A stretch of DNA of 64,000 nucleotides, from positions 939,310-1,003,309 of the forward strand of contig NW_021167082.1 in NCBI RefSeq assembly GCF_003711515.1, in the 5' to 3' direction. This document shows positions 38,584 to 50,360 of this stretch, in pieces. Made by a program: the position numbers and the translations under genes. Every line of letters begins with the position of its first letter. Positions within the stretch are counted from its first letter, which is position 1. The stretch comes from Sodiomyces alkalinus F11 (taxonomy: Eukaryota > Ascomycota > Sordariomycetes > Glomerellales > Plectosphaerellaceae). The notes under the pieces are model-generated. The model ran no database searches, was not told the origin of the DNA, and saw only the letters and a program-made list of their open reading frames with translations.

Positions 38584-41500
38584 TTAAAACGCCTAAACGA
38601 TAAATATTAATAAGGCTACCCCTATTCTACTATAAAAAAGTAATCACGTCTATATAAGCACTCTTAAATAACTACTATCGACCTAATTAGAATAATTAAG
38701 AGACTAATTGATCTACCTATTAATTAACTAACCGATAAACAATAATCTAATAAGAATATCTTCTAACGTATCTAACGCCGAATAAAAGGCGGCCGCTACC
38801 ACCCTTGTTAATTAGAGGGATTAGGCAGTTTAGGAGCGCGCTGTATGCGGTAAATCGGCCTCCTACTAGGATAACTACCTTAATCTAAAGCTAAGCAATA
38901 AGGAAGCTAACGCCTATTTCCTCCCTATACCTATACTCCCTAATATTCGTAAATATAAAGCCCTCGCCGCGGACCCTAACGCGGAGGAGGCCACGGCTAC
39001 TATTATCACGGCTACTCCGTCTTCTACTATCACGCTAAAAGGCGATAAGGCCACGGATACTACGGACGCCGCCGCCACGGCCGCTACTACGACGGCCGCG
39101 GCCGCCGGTAAAAGGAAGACGGCTGCTTACCGGAAGGCTACGGCTATAACGAAAGAACTAATAACCAGGATGCCTACGTCTATTAATAACCTCTCTAAAA
39201 AGGGGCGTACGCGCTACTTATAAGATCGCCGTATATACCGCGAGGAAAAGGCAGACTATAACGCGTAGTAAAAGGAGTTTAACGAGGCACGCTCCTATAT
39301 CGAAAGGACTATATACACTATATTACGTAACCTCCTCGCTTAGCTATAGGATAATACTGTAAATAACCCGCGGGCCTAGAATACTCTCCTATACGCATAT
39401 ACAGGACCGATACCTATAGACCTCCGTAAGGAAGCCCTAGTCCTATACCGATAATACACCACGCCTATAAAGGCTATACCTAAGGATATAGACGCCTAGG
39501 TGGTAAGCTAGAAAATAGCGATAATACACTATAAATATATAGGCGTTTTAGAGTTGTTAAGCGCGGACTATTAGGCAGAAGACGCGTTACAAGCTATTAG
39601 ACCTATTACCTAGGAATAGAGTAATAACTACCTAGTAAATAACTATAATAAGATTACGGAAAATAAGCTAACGATTAACGACTTCGTAAAGGCTTTAAGG
39701 GCGGTTCTTAGTAATATAAAGAGCCTATAATCCTCCGCTATAAAGCCTAGAGTTAGGAGAGGCACCTTTAACACCCTTAGGAACCTCCCCAATACTAAGG
39801 ATACTACTACTACTAATAATAAAGATAATAAAAAGCGTCCTCGTAGCGATACGTCCTTAAAGGCTATCCCTCCCGTAATAAGGAGGCCCTGTAAGATATA
39901 CGAAAATACTTATACTACCGCCGCCTATTAGTACGTAAGGCCGGATATACGCCCTTATACCTAGTATAGCCGTGAAGATATTATAAAGGTTGCGGAAAAG
40001 AAGATACGTATTTATAGTTTTAAAAGCCGCGTAGACACCGCGATATAGAAAAGGCGGGAAGCAGTAACTACTACCGCTAATAAGATAGTGAAAGTCCAGG
40101 AAGATTAACTCTATAATACTACGCTTACTATAATTTATAAAGACCTGTCCGTTACCGCAACGGGGAGACTAGGAGCCCCCTTAACCTAGGGGGTAACGCG
40201 TCGTCGTACGACGACACTATTAAGATTATAATAAGAATAAGGGATATCCCTTTCTATTAACTAAGCCAGAGCGCTATTATACTATATAATCCTAGACTTA
40301 GGATTATTAATCTATATCTTTAATAATTAAGGCCGTTTTACGGCTATTAGACTACCCACGGTTAATTTATTAACGCTTTAGATGGGTACTTATAAGGCTC
40401 CTATCCTCGGATACGGAGACGTTAAGCTACGTGTATAATCTCTAACGGGCACGAAAAGGCTATTACGCCTCCGTAACGTTGTATACTATAAGGAATTTAT
40501 TATTAATATCGTCTCGGAATACTAGCTACGCTTATAAGGTTACTGCTAGGATACCGTAAACGATACTATTATTAGCTCCGCCGATAACTGGCCTATCTAT
40601 AAACTACTAGATATCCACGGCTAGTATATAATCGAGTGCGCGGAAGCCACGGCCGCTACCGCGTTCGCGGTCTTAGTAAGGCACCCCCGCGATAACCCGT
40701 ATAGAAGATCACGATAACCACGGTAACCGTAGAAGACTACAGTATAATAGTAGTATAAACGCCTCGGCCATTACGGTACCGATACTCTTATAAAGATCGT
40801 CGACGCTATTTAGGGGGTAAGGATAAAGGGACCACGTATAATAGACTATAACGCGTATAGATAATCGTAAATGCCTATATAGATTCGGCGGATACTATCC
40901 CTTTACCCGTTAAAGCCCGGAGAGGCCCTAGCTATTAATTTTCACGATCTAGAAAAGGCGGAGTAGTTAGCGGGCGGATAGTATAAGTCTATTATATTCG
41001 TTATAGATATATACACAGGTTATACGTGGGATTACTACCTATAGAAGAGAGACTAAGGCTCTATCCTATACGCTCTAAAGGATATTTTTACCCTACTTAA
41101 GACCTAATTCGATATTAGGCCACGCGTTCTACGGGCCGATTCTAAGATATTTTAGCACCTAGAAGTTATTACTTTCCTCGCTGCTAAGGGGGTAAAAGGC
41201 TAGCCGTTAGTATTATATTTATAAGATTAGAACAGCGTAATAGAACGGATTAAAGATATCGTTAAGAGAAGGGCGAGGGCTATAAGGATTAGAGCTAATC
41301 TACCTATATCTATTTAGCCTAAGATCTTTAAGACTACTATATATCTATATAATAGAACGCCACGATATATTAATAACTGGAAGATACTATATAAAGGCCT
41401 ACGCGGCCGTTAACCTAACCTTACGCACCTATAAGCTTACGGCTATAAAGCCTTTATAAAAACGCGCGATACCTAAGCTAAAAGAAACCGCCTATAAAGA

Positions 41501-44228
41501 CTAGAACCGAAGGTATAGATCGACTATCACGTCGGATACTAATTCTTGAATAGCTTCTGTATTTAGTTACTATACCTAACGAATATTATTACTACGAGAG
41601 ATATAGTCTTTAACGAAGACGAGATATTTAACGGTAGGATTAAAACGCTATAAGCTATAGCTTCCGCTAAGGAAATCGGGGAACGCCTATAATCTATCCA
41701 TATGACCTATACCACGACCGCGAATAAGTTACTATTAAGAGGTATAGCTATAGACGTATTAAATCTTAAGTCGGAAGACTCTTACGCCACTGATATTACT
41801 ACGGATAAAGGCGAGGCCATCGCTATTACTATAAAAGAGGCTATTACTATTACTATAGACGAGGTTCTAAATCTATAGCCTAATAACTAAGCTATAGATT
41901 TAGAACCTCGTAACTTTAACGCCACCGCTATTACTACGGGAGAGGCCACCGCTATTACTACGGATACTTTACGGTTTACCACTACGAGGTTTAAACCGTT
42001 TTCCACGCCTCTAATATCCCCTGAAAATCCCGCGCGCGCATTCCTTATAGCGTTAGCGGTGGTTAGGGGCGCTAAGGTAGAAGAACACGATAACCACTAA
42101 CGGATAGCTATAGGTGCCCCTAGGGGGTGCTTATCGGCTATACTCCCGTCGGCCGCGCGCCTATCTATCACGAGAACTATCGTAAGTCTATACACGACCG
42201 AGAAGGTTTAGAACGATAACGCCTAAAAGGCGTTCTTTAACGCTAGCAGGACTTATAACCCTACACGCACGAGGAAGTAAATTATGAATAATAACGATAT
42301 CGGTGCTATAGATTCCCCTTACACCTCCTAGCCGCTATCGCTATCGTACATAACCCGCGAGGATCTTCTGCCTCTACTAAACTACTACCGCGATATACGC
42401 CTTTATCCGTTACGGGAGCGGTAGTTATAGGCCAAGGGGGAATACCTTAAGGGGCACCGATAGACAGACTACTAGCAGGAGGTAGTTAGTGATTAGGCTA
42501 ATAAGTAATAAGTCCTCGCCTATAGATAGGTATATACCTATAAATTTAATAAGGAGGGCACCCTCCTTAAGTATAAGGCACGCCTTATAGTCCGAGGGGA
42601 TTAATAAAAACGGTTAGAGACTAAAGATAACTACGCCGTAATACTAGCCTAATAGTCCTTCCGTATACTAATAGCGATTACCGCCCGATTTAACCTAGAG
42701 ATAAGGCAGTTCGATACCGTTAACGCGTTTATTAACGCTAGCCTTAAAGAAAAGGTATTTATAAAGATACTATAAGGCTACGAAGTACTAGGTAAGGTCC
42801 TACTACTACGGAAAGCCCTCTTCGGTTTAAGGGTATCGCCACTACTATAATAAGAGGAATTTAGCGGCACGCTATAAAGGATAGGCTTTATAGCTATCCT
42901 TAATAACCCCTATATTATAATCCGCGACGGTTTAATTCTATTCTTCTACGTTAACGATATCGGACTTATATACTATAAAGACCGTAAGACGGACGCCGAT
43001 AACCTCGAGGCTACCCTTAAGCGAAGCTACAGGTTATTAGGAGGCGAAGAAATCCGTTAGTTTCTAGGAATTAAGGTCCTAAGGGATAGAGCCACCCGTA
43101 GGTTATAGCTATTATAGTCCTCCTACGTAGAGAAGATCGCGGTTAAATACTACGTAGATACACTCTGCCGAAAACCACTAAAAGTCCTATTATCTACGGA
43201 GCCGGTAATACCCCGAGATAGCACCCGCGCATCGATTCCCGAGGTCTATTAGTATTAAGGAATAATCGGTTCTATCCTATACGCCGCTATCGTGATAAGA
43301 CCCGATATCGTGTTCGCCTACTTAAAGCTTTCCTAATATAATATTAACCCCTCCTCTAACCACCTTAAGAGGGCTTAATAAGTGCTGCTATTCCTATACT
43401 ATATAAGATACTACTACCTAGAATTCGGCGGGGATAGGCTTTTCCTAATAGTAAGCGACGCGTCCTTTAGGGATAATCCAGACCGTAAGAGTTCGTAAGG
43501 ATATACGATAAAGCTTTTTGGCGGTACCGTTAACTAGAAAGCGGGTAAAGAACCGATAATCACGACGTCGTTAATAGAATTAAAATTACTCGCTCTTATA
43601 AAGGCCGCTAAAAAGACGTTATTTATTAGCCGGATATCAAGGGATTTAGAGCTTCGGCTAGACTAATAATAGCTGCAGCTACACTACGATAATTAATAGA
43701 CTATTAACCTTAATAATAAGAAGGCATAACGCCTACGGATAAGGCTATAGCACGTCGATATATATAACTAGTAGGCGTGCTAGTTAGTATAATAAGGTCT
43801 TTTTAAGGTTACGTACGTTAATACGAAGGAGATAATCGCGGACGGATTAACGAAGGCACTACCGGAGGCGGGGATTAAAAGACTATAGTAATAGCTTAAT
43901 TTAACTAATTAAAAGAATCGTATTAAGTGGTCTAAACGACTACACAAAGAGATTAAACGCGCTAAAGCGGCTATAATAAAGGCCCCTAAGGGCGTGGTAG
44001 ATCCGATAGATATAGATCTAATTAATTAGATCCGGCTAATCAGGATCGAGGAACTAATTAAGATAGAATTAAATTAAACGGTTAAATAGGACGGATTTAG
44101 ATCCCTTTTACGAGGGCGTTTTCCCTTAACTATTGATTTTACGATAGAAAAGTTAAGAGCGTTTAGTTTAAACCGAAGCCTCTGATTAGTTAGTTAACCT
44201 AGGAAGACCCACCTTAACTAAGGGGGTG
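38584..44228 (+). pseudogene. Element B gag-pol remnant, RIP-inactivated
   Basis: Recognisable pieces lie in copia order. A zinc-knuckle-like stretch starts with TGT AAG ATA at 39890. A protease-region remnant at 40289-40327 reads LDLGLLIYIFNN, where three TTA codons stand for the TCA serines of DSGSS. An integrase-core remnant FVIDIYTGYTW is near 41000. The RT box FYVNDI is at about 42944-42961, with AAC for the first Asp of YVDD. An RNase H remnant (SDASF, then KSS, stop, GYT) is near 43450. The order PR-INT-RT-RH assigns it to Ty1/copia, not Ty3/gypsy. Stops are abundant. Confidence 0.87.
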
Positions 44229-44511
44229 TATCGTATAGGCAAGACCACGATATAGTCTATAGTGGATCCAGGGGGGATCCACTCTATAACTAAGGGCTCC
44301 GGATATCGGGGACTTTAGGCATTAGGATATAATAAGGGTGGATATCGGAAAAGACCAGATAGGATCTAAATAATATAGTACCTATAATAGAGTCTTTACC
44401 ACCTAAATTAAGGGCATAAGAGACTCTCCTAGATATAACTTAACATAATACATATACACGAGATTTCTGCTCTACTAAGTTAATTATTGAAGTGCCTTTT
44501 GACGTGCGATA
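44229..44511 (+). repeat. Element B 3' LTR
   Basis: 283 bp, same length as the 5' copy. Its last 80 or so bases keep more C and G, as in ACATAATACATA and GACGTGCG, than the 5' copy does. Confidence 0.92.
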
Positions 44512-44516
44512 ACTCC

Positions 44517-44574
44517 ACACGTCTGACACTATGTAGTTTGTCACACCCCGATAAGGTGGCTGTGGCATCTGACA
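44517..44574 (-). repeat. Element A LTR, right copy, second part
   Basis: The outer 58 bp of the 5' LTR of A, beyond element B. It keeps TG and CA where the left copy has TA, so it looks much less RIP-mutated. Confidence 0.92.
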
Positions 44575-45040
44575 GCAAGTAATGCAAATATCAGATTCCG
44601 CGAATGCAATAGACATAATAACGAAAGACAGGGGCATTGACAGGGGCACGCCGTCATCGCGTCCTTGTCGGGTACGGGATCGTTTCTAGCTCCGATTGCC
44701 CATCATAATTTGCTTCAATTTCTTCCGCTCAGGTAACGATTCACGGTACGACGTCGATGGGCCAGTTCCGATTTTCTTTCCTTTCTTTGGTGAGGTAGAA
44801 AATGCGCAACTGTTTTCTTTTTGCTCCTCCATAGACACCGCGGCACAGCGAGCATTTATCCGCACCTATCTATCCCCCCCCCCCCTTCTTTAATCTTCGC
44901 GCTGTTCTTCGTCGTCCTCTGCGCTCCGACTCCTTCCGGCTTCTACGGCGTCCGGCGCTGTCCTCCACGCGACACCGGCTTGCCGAACCAAGCGAACGGT
45001 CGCCCGAAGATAAAATCAGCTTCCATTGAACTTCGCGACC
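44575..45040. other. Right flank of the nest and promoter of the PQ-loop gene
   Basis: Opens with the right target duplication GCAAG (44575-44579). The rest is unique, pyrimidine-rich promoter or leader sequence with a C-run at about 44875-44885. Confidence 0.6.
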
Positions 45041-46110
45041 ATGTGGATATCTACCCTCACGGCCGTCTTGGCCCCGGTCTTTATCATTTTATCGCCCATC
45101 CTGTCCTACACCGACCAGGCCGTCTCCATGCACAGGAATAAATCCAGCGCCGGCTTCTCTCTCGACATTCCCCTTATTATGCTCGTCGCTTCCATGCTCA
45201 AGTATGTCAAGTCCCATTGGCATTGTCTTTCAGCCCTGCACCCGACTGCTACACCCATGAGCTGTTCCACTCCGTCTCTTTCTCTCTCCCTCTCCCCTCC
45301 GCCCATGGCTGACGACCACATCCCAGAGTCTTCTACTGGCCTGGCGCGCGCTTCGACAATGCCTTGCTTGTCCAGGCTCTTATCATGATAGTCATGCAAA
45401 CGATCCTGCTGAAGATCGCCCTCGACCACCGTCCGTCGCCCGCATCGAAAGGAGGAGAAGCCGCCATCCCCTTCTCGGGGGTTGTCAACGAGGATCCCTG
45501 GGGATCCAAGAGGCCTTTCAATTTCTGGCAATGGAGGTCTCCTAGACCGTGAGTTGCTTCTGTTCCACTCCAAGCCCCCTTTTGGGGGGCTTTCTTTAAA
45601 ATAAAATAAAAGAAGAGAAAAAAGAACCCTGGATTTGGCGCCGTTGGACAAGTCAAGCTGACCGTCTTCTCATTTGACAGCTACTGGCAATTCGTCGTCT
45701 ACTTCTTCCTCGCCCTCACCGCGCTAGAGTTACTCCTATCTCTCATCCCCGCCGTATACCACGTTTATTCCGACACCATCGGGTACATGGGTCTCTCCAT
45801 CGAAGCCTTCCTTCCCATTCCCCAGATCCTCATCAACGCTCGTTCGCGGTCGTCTCACGGCTTTCGCCTGTCGCTGCTGGGAAGCTGGCTGATCGGCGAC
45901 GCGCTCAAAATGCTCTGGTTCTTCACGACGACGACGGAAATTCCGGCGGCGTTCAAGCTGTGCGGCATCTTCCAGGCTTGTTGCGACTCGTTCTTGGGCA
46001 TCCAGTACTGGATGTACGGAGACGGCTCTGGGAACTCGGTCAAGGAGCATCCCATGATTCAACTACACGACAGCCCCTACAAGCCCTCGGCGCATGAGTC
46101 GGATAGATGA
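45041..46110 (+). CDS. PQ-loop membrane protein, SLC66A2/Any1-like
   Basis: Three exons: 45041-45201, 45327-45548 and 45681-46110, with introns of 125 and 132 nt (donors GTATGT and GTGAGT). The product is about 270 aa. Hydrophobic segments alternate with short loops, and the second PQ motif is clear in EAFLPIPQILINARSRSSHG. The block GDALKMLWFF, then FKLCGIFQACCDSFLGIQYW matches the SLC66A2 (PQLC1) branch. The yeast member Any1/Cfs1 sits in Golgi and endosomal membranes and antagonises the flippases Neo1 and Drs2; a Neo1 gene lies 40 kb to the left. The ATG at 45041 leads straight into the first membrane segment. The exact ortholog is inferred. Confidence 0.82.
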
Positions 46111-48484
46111 GTCGGTGACCATGCTCGGAAAGAATTGGGATATTTCATTTTTTCATCTTGGCCGGACCTATATAGACACAACGAATTTCTGATAAAAAGG
46201 GCAGCGTTCGGATTGGCGCGACAGATTTATCTTTTTTAATCGCAAGAAACATAGGGTAGACAACCATTTGGCGCATACACTATAAAGTCATCGTGGGGCC
46301 CAAGAAAGCCTCTTGCAGGGCGTTTCGGGTTGGGGAACATAGACGGTAATTACGACAGGAACGAATCCGATGGGATGGGGCCTTTATTGTTTGTATAGCA
46401 GGGATACAGGGGGTATATGATCCGCTGCTTGTCCTGCCTCCATCACGAGAATGTGGTTATTTTGCGTTAAGGTCGACATTGGATGCTTGGTCAATAACGC
46501 ACCTAGTGTACCAGATATGGTTCTAATAAATTCTTAAAAAAATAGACTTGAATACTCCTAAGTAGGGTACTTCAATCACATACCTTTTTTATTCTCAAAT
46601 ACTCATCATACCCTGTGTTACTCACTGTCATCTCGAGACCAAGTTGTAGCACACTAACAGAATTGCACGAACTTCACCTCCAGTCAGGAGGTAGCTTAGC
46701 CACCCAACCACCTCCTTTTTTCAGACCAAGCATCTGCCACCACTCAACTCAATTAGGGATGAAAGATGCCCTGCATCCATCTACTCCCCTTCTTACTCGA
46801 CATTCTGTTCTTGCAGATTGATGGATTTCCGGTTACTCTGCCAACGTTGTCCCATCTGTCAGTACCTATTGTCGCATTCTCACCACCCCCCAAGAAGCGT
46901 ATCCGACACTAAGACGTGATTCATACGGGCAGTGTAAGATCCACCACTTCTATTGCCTCCGTTTCAACAGCCATGTACTAATTCATGTATAGACAATCTT
47001 GGCTCTGGGCTCTTTTAAAGAGACTTTTGCGGCTCTGCGTCTGCAGAGCTGTGCCAGAGTCGTCGAGGTGCTGGGCCCATGAATCAGGCCTACAGACATA
47101 CCGTCCCATTCAACTGCTGTTGTCGTCTTTGCGGCAACGTCTGCTTTGTCGGGAGCTGAACTGCCGAGTTGTCTATGCGTCGAGTAAGTTTTATTTTTAT
47201 TCAGTCTTTTAGTCTTTCAGTCTTTCATGTTTTGTCCATTCTTTCCCCGGCTTGAAGGCTGCTATCGCCTGTTAGCAGCTTGGCCTCTGCTCCTTGAACC
47301 CATCGCTCTCTGGGCTCAGCAGGTGATGTTCACTGCAGGCGCTCGAAACATCACTGCGCCTGCCCAGGGCCAGGATAGTACGTCTTTAGCCTCTGTTGCA
47401 ACATCTCTTCTCGTCAATATTCGCTGAAGGCACGGCGATTTGGGGGAGCACTTGAGTTAAGGGGTGTTAAGATCTGGGGTTGAGGTGATGGGCGATCTTG
47501 CAGGAGAAAGATCAAGAAGTATCTCGGAATGTGTTGAAGGGTGCCGGGCTACCTCTCTTGATTGGAAATATCTGTGCCCCGGGGCTAGGCATTGCACGAG
47601 TCGGGGATGTATGGACAGAGTACTCGAGATGAGATCCGAGTATATGGACCGAGTGGTTCAGTGCCCCAGAGTGTATAGAGGCAAGTGGCTATAATCTGAA
47701 AGCAAGTGCCTGCTAATAGAGACTGACTGACCAAGAGCTAAGAGGAAGGCAAGCAATAACATGAGGGTGCCTATATGCCCCAGGCAGGAGAGTCATGTTA
47801 TAGGGATCATCGTCCTTCCTCGTCTCCTTCTCTTTGCCCTTCCTCACCTTCCTATTTTCTATATCTTGCCCTTCTGGTGAGGGTCATATGGCCGCCTCCA
47901 CCTTCACATACCCATACTCTTTGCAAAAAGCTAGGCCCCCATCACTATCTTATGACCCTTCATCACCACCATCCACACGTCAGTTGCTTATTAGACCCTT
48001 CCTTCCAAACCCATCCATCCCGCATCTCACGTATATAATTCGCCTTATCTGACCCCTGGTCCTTTTCTCCCCTTCTCCATTACGCCTCCACTAACGTTAA
48101 CCACCAGCAAGGTTATCTAGCAACTTAAGCTGCCTGAGGTGTAACCGAAGCATCACCGCACTCCCGCATAACTCAGTCTTCCGACCTTCCTTCCGCTTCC
48201 TCAACATCATAGCTTCCTGCTGAGCACTCGATACCTTCCCACCTAGGATCCGTACGTATGCACCTCCCCTTATCCTCTTTTTATTCGTCCTCTCCTCCAG
48301 CCTCTTCTCCCCACGCAGAATTTTATATCTGCCTCACGTTGTTGCCGCTATTTCACTCGTTCCCTCCATACACTCTCTGAATCCAAATTGCGCATTACGC
48401 TTCACTGCCATGAGCTCCGTGTGATGGATTATGCTGACCTACTCTTCCAGTCGAGACCAGCTCCAGGAAACTGCATCAGTAACC
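46111..48484. other. Intergenic, 2.4 kb
   Basis: No supported gene. 47200-47230 has an AGTCTTTC repeat. 47810-48480 is strongly pyrimidine-rich with a TATA-like TATATAAT at about 48031, the likely promoter and leader of the gene at 48485. Confidence 0.5.
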
Positions 48485-49680
48485 ATGGCCCCCGCCACCA
48501 AGAGCAATTTCAAGTCGTACGAGGCTCAGGCTCGCCTCCTGCGTGCTATCATTGCCGCTCATCCTGAAGTCAAATGGAACTACAAAGGTAGGTGCACCCA
48601 TTTTTTCCTTGACAGAATTATCTCTCTATATCTCTTTATATCTCTATTACGTGTTACTTGTTACGGGGAGACGCAAGGCGCCAGCTAGTGCTGTCACTTC
48701 CTTTAGTCGGAGTTTTCTCTGACTTTGGAGTAGAGATCTGCAAGCATTATGGTTCGGACATGACTGAATATGCTCTCCAACATCGCTTTCGTACCTTGAA
48801 GCGTCATGCGGATGTTGTTTCCCAGGCTGCAAATCAAAACCTCGACTGCAAGGATATTCCGGCCGATCTGCCCAAGGATCAGAATGGTGCGCGCGATGGG
48901 GCTTCTTTTTGCACACTTGGGGTTGGGAAAACTAGAAAGCTAACCACTTTGTCTCTGTCATTTCTTATAGAGGTCGCCCGTATCTTTGGAAGCTCGACCC
49001 CAGATGGAATCCAGTTCCAGTTCCGCTCGATCAAGAAGGATGCGGATGCCATGCGAACCGCCGCCGACAACGGCGACGACCCGGCCAAAGCCCTCAACAT
49101 CGGCAGCGCTTTCTCGACACCCAGTCGCAAGCGATCCACACCCGGCGTAGCCGGCTCCGGTGCGTCCAGCCGCGCCTCGGGAGCGGGGTCCCGTAAGCGG
49201 ACCAAGGCCCACGCCGCTCCCCCGGCCTCGGATGGCGAGGATGACGACGAGGACACGTTCGTCGAAACGCCCACGAAGAAGCGTATCATCAAGCAAGAGC
49301 CCTCCACCGCCGCCTCCTTCGATGGCGCCGCCGACATCCCCGACGTCGCCACCTCGCAGGGCCACGTCTCTCTCTTCGGCAGCAGCGCTTCGTCTGCTCG
49401 CGCGGCGGCCGTTCACGTCGACCTTACCGAAGAGAGCGAGCAGGAGAGCCGCTCCGGCAACCAGAGCACGCAGGAAACCCAGCCCGCCTTCGCCCTCAAT
49501 GCGGATGGTGGCAAAGCTGCTAAGGCGCAGAGATTCACGGCTTCGAAACAGGTGCAGAAACCTGCCGCCGCAGCGTCGAATGTCGAGTCTGAGTTTATGC
49601 AGGAGCTTGATCATGCTTTCAGCAACGACTTTGTTGATGATGCTGACCACTTCTATTCGGGCGGGTACGACGAGATCTGA
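48485..49680 (+). CDS. Uncharacterised nuclear-looking protein with a duplicated exon unit
   Basis: Not recognised. Exons 48485-48587, 48734-48886 and 48971-49680; about 321 aa. The N-terminal third is helical, with two related units: EICKHYGSDMTEYALQHRF plus RTLKRHAD, and EVARIFGSSTPDGIQFQF plus RSIKKDAD. Both introns are phase 1 and split the first Glu codon of each unit, pointing to exon duplication. The C-terminal two thirds are disordered and charged, with basic stretches (SRKRTKAH, PTKKRIIKQEP), an acidic run and a final GGYDEI. IKQE fits a SUMO-acceptor consensus, and HVDLTEE resembles a SUMO-interaction motif. A DNA- or chromatin-associated role is a guess. The second intron (84 nt, donor GTGCGC) has no in-frame stop, so its retention would add 28 residues. 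Confidence 0.75.
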
Positions 49681-50360
49681 ATAGTTCTTGGGCAGCTCTA
49701 CTTCCCACGTCTTTTTTTTGCTTTTCCTTTCTTTCCTCCTCTCTTGCTTAACTTCGTCTTCAGTCTGCCTTCTCTCCGGACGACTGCATAGTCATGGGGC
49801 ATGGTTCTTGCCCTGCTAACCCAAGCACACCACATCGGGTTACCGAAGTGAAATGAATGCAGACAGGAAATAAATTCACAAGGATGGACGGCCGGTCGGG
49901 GCGTTTGGGGTTAGGATTCTCCTATTCTTGTCTTCTCTCTCTTTTTGTCAATTCCACTTCGAGATTTGCCTTCGACCTATGGAGAGAGGTTTTCGAGGGA
50001 AACAGATAAGGGGTGGTAATAGGTGTGTGATTACAGACGGTCGGAAAATCGGAAAACAACGGAGGCCATTTTGCTTTTCATTCTTTGCTTTTCTCCTTCA
50101 TTTCTTCTTCGGCTTTCCTCCATAAGTAGCTACTGGCAGACGCAAGGCGCATTGCAACCATCGGAAAGGAAACCAACATGGACATTCACTCTCAAATGCC
50201 TCGGACATGAAATTCCCGCGACGATGCATTTGCATTCGTATGATTATTCGCTTCGACCCTATGCCACGGCAGTATAGTCACCACGTCGACAAGGTTGTCT
50301 CATTCTCACTTCCTCAATTCCCCATTTTTCGTTGGTAACGTGGCCATCTCCTCTCCTCGC
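49681..50360. other. Shared 3' region of convergent genes
   Basis: About 680 bp between two convergent stops. T-rich tracts at about 49710-49730 and 50070-50110 probably belong to 3' UTRs. No gene seen. Confidence 0.55.

Larger units (their letters stand above)
38287..44511 (+). mobile_element. Element B: Ty1/copia LTR retrotransposon inserted in an LTR of element A
   Basis: 6225 bp, plus strand, flanked by ACTCC on both sides (38282-38286 and 44512-44516). The LTRs are 283 bp each, with ends TATCGCA and TGCGATA. A primer site at 38570-38583 and a purine tract AAGGGGGTG just before the 3' LTR frame the coding remnant. B inserted after A, because it splits an LTR of A. Heavy transition damage leaves no ORF of 60 codons inside it. 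Confidence 0.92.
32460..44574 (-). mobile_element. Element A: Ty1/copia LTR retrotransposon, RIP-damaged, interrupted by element B
   Basis: The outer element of the nest. It is flanked by the perfect 5-bp duplication GCAAG (32455-32459 and 44575-44579). Its ends are TGTCAGA at the left and TCTGACA at the right. Without element B it is about 5885 bp. It runs on the minus strand: a primer-binding site complementary to the anticodon arm of initiator tRNA-Met lies at 38138-38151, a protease DSGT remnant at 36746-36757 and an RT YV(N)D box at 33927-33938. A G-rich tract next to the left LTR (32653-32660 read in reverse) is the likely polypurine tract. No long open frame survives. Confidence 0.9.

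Noticed and set aside
32653..44228. Possibility of a host gene captured inside the elements
   Set aside because: All readable fragments are copia protease, integrase, RT or RNase H; no other family was recognised.
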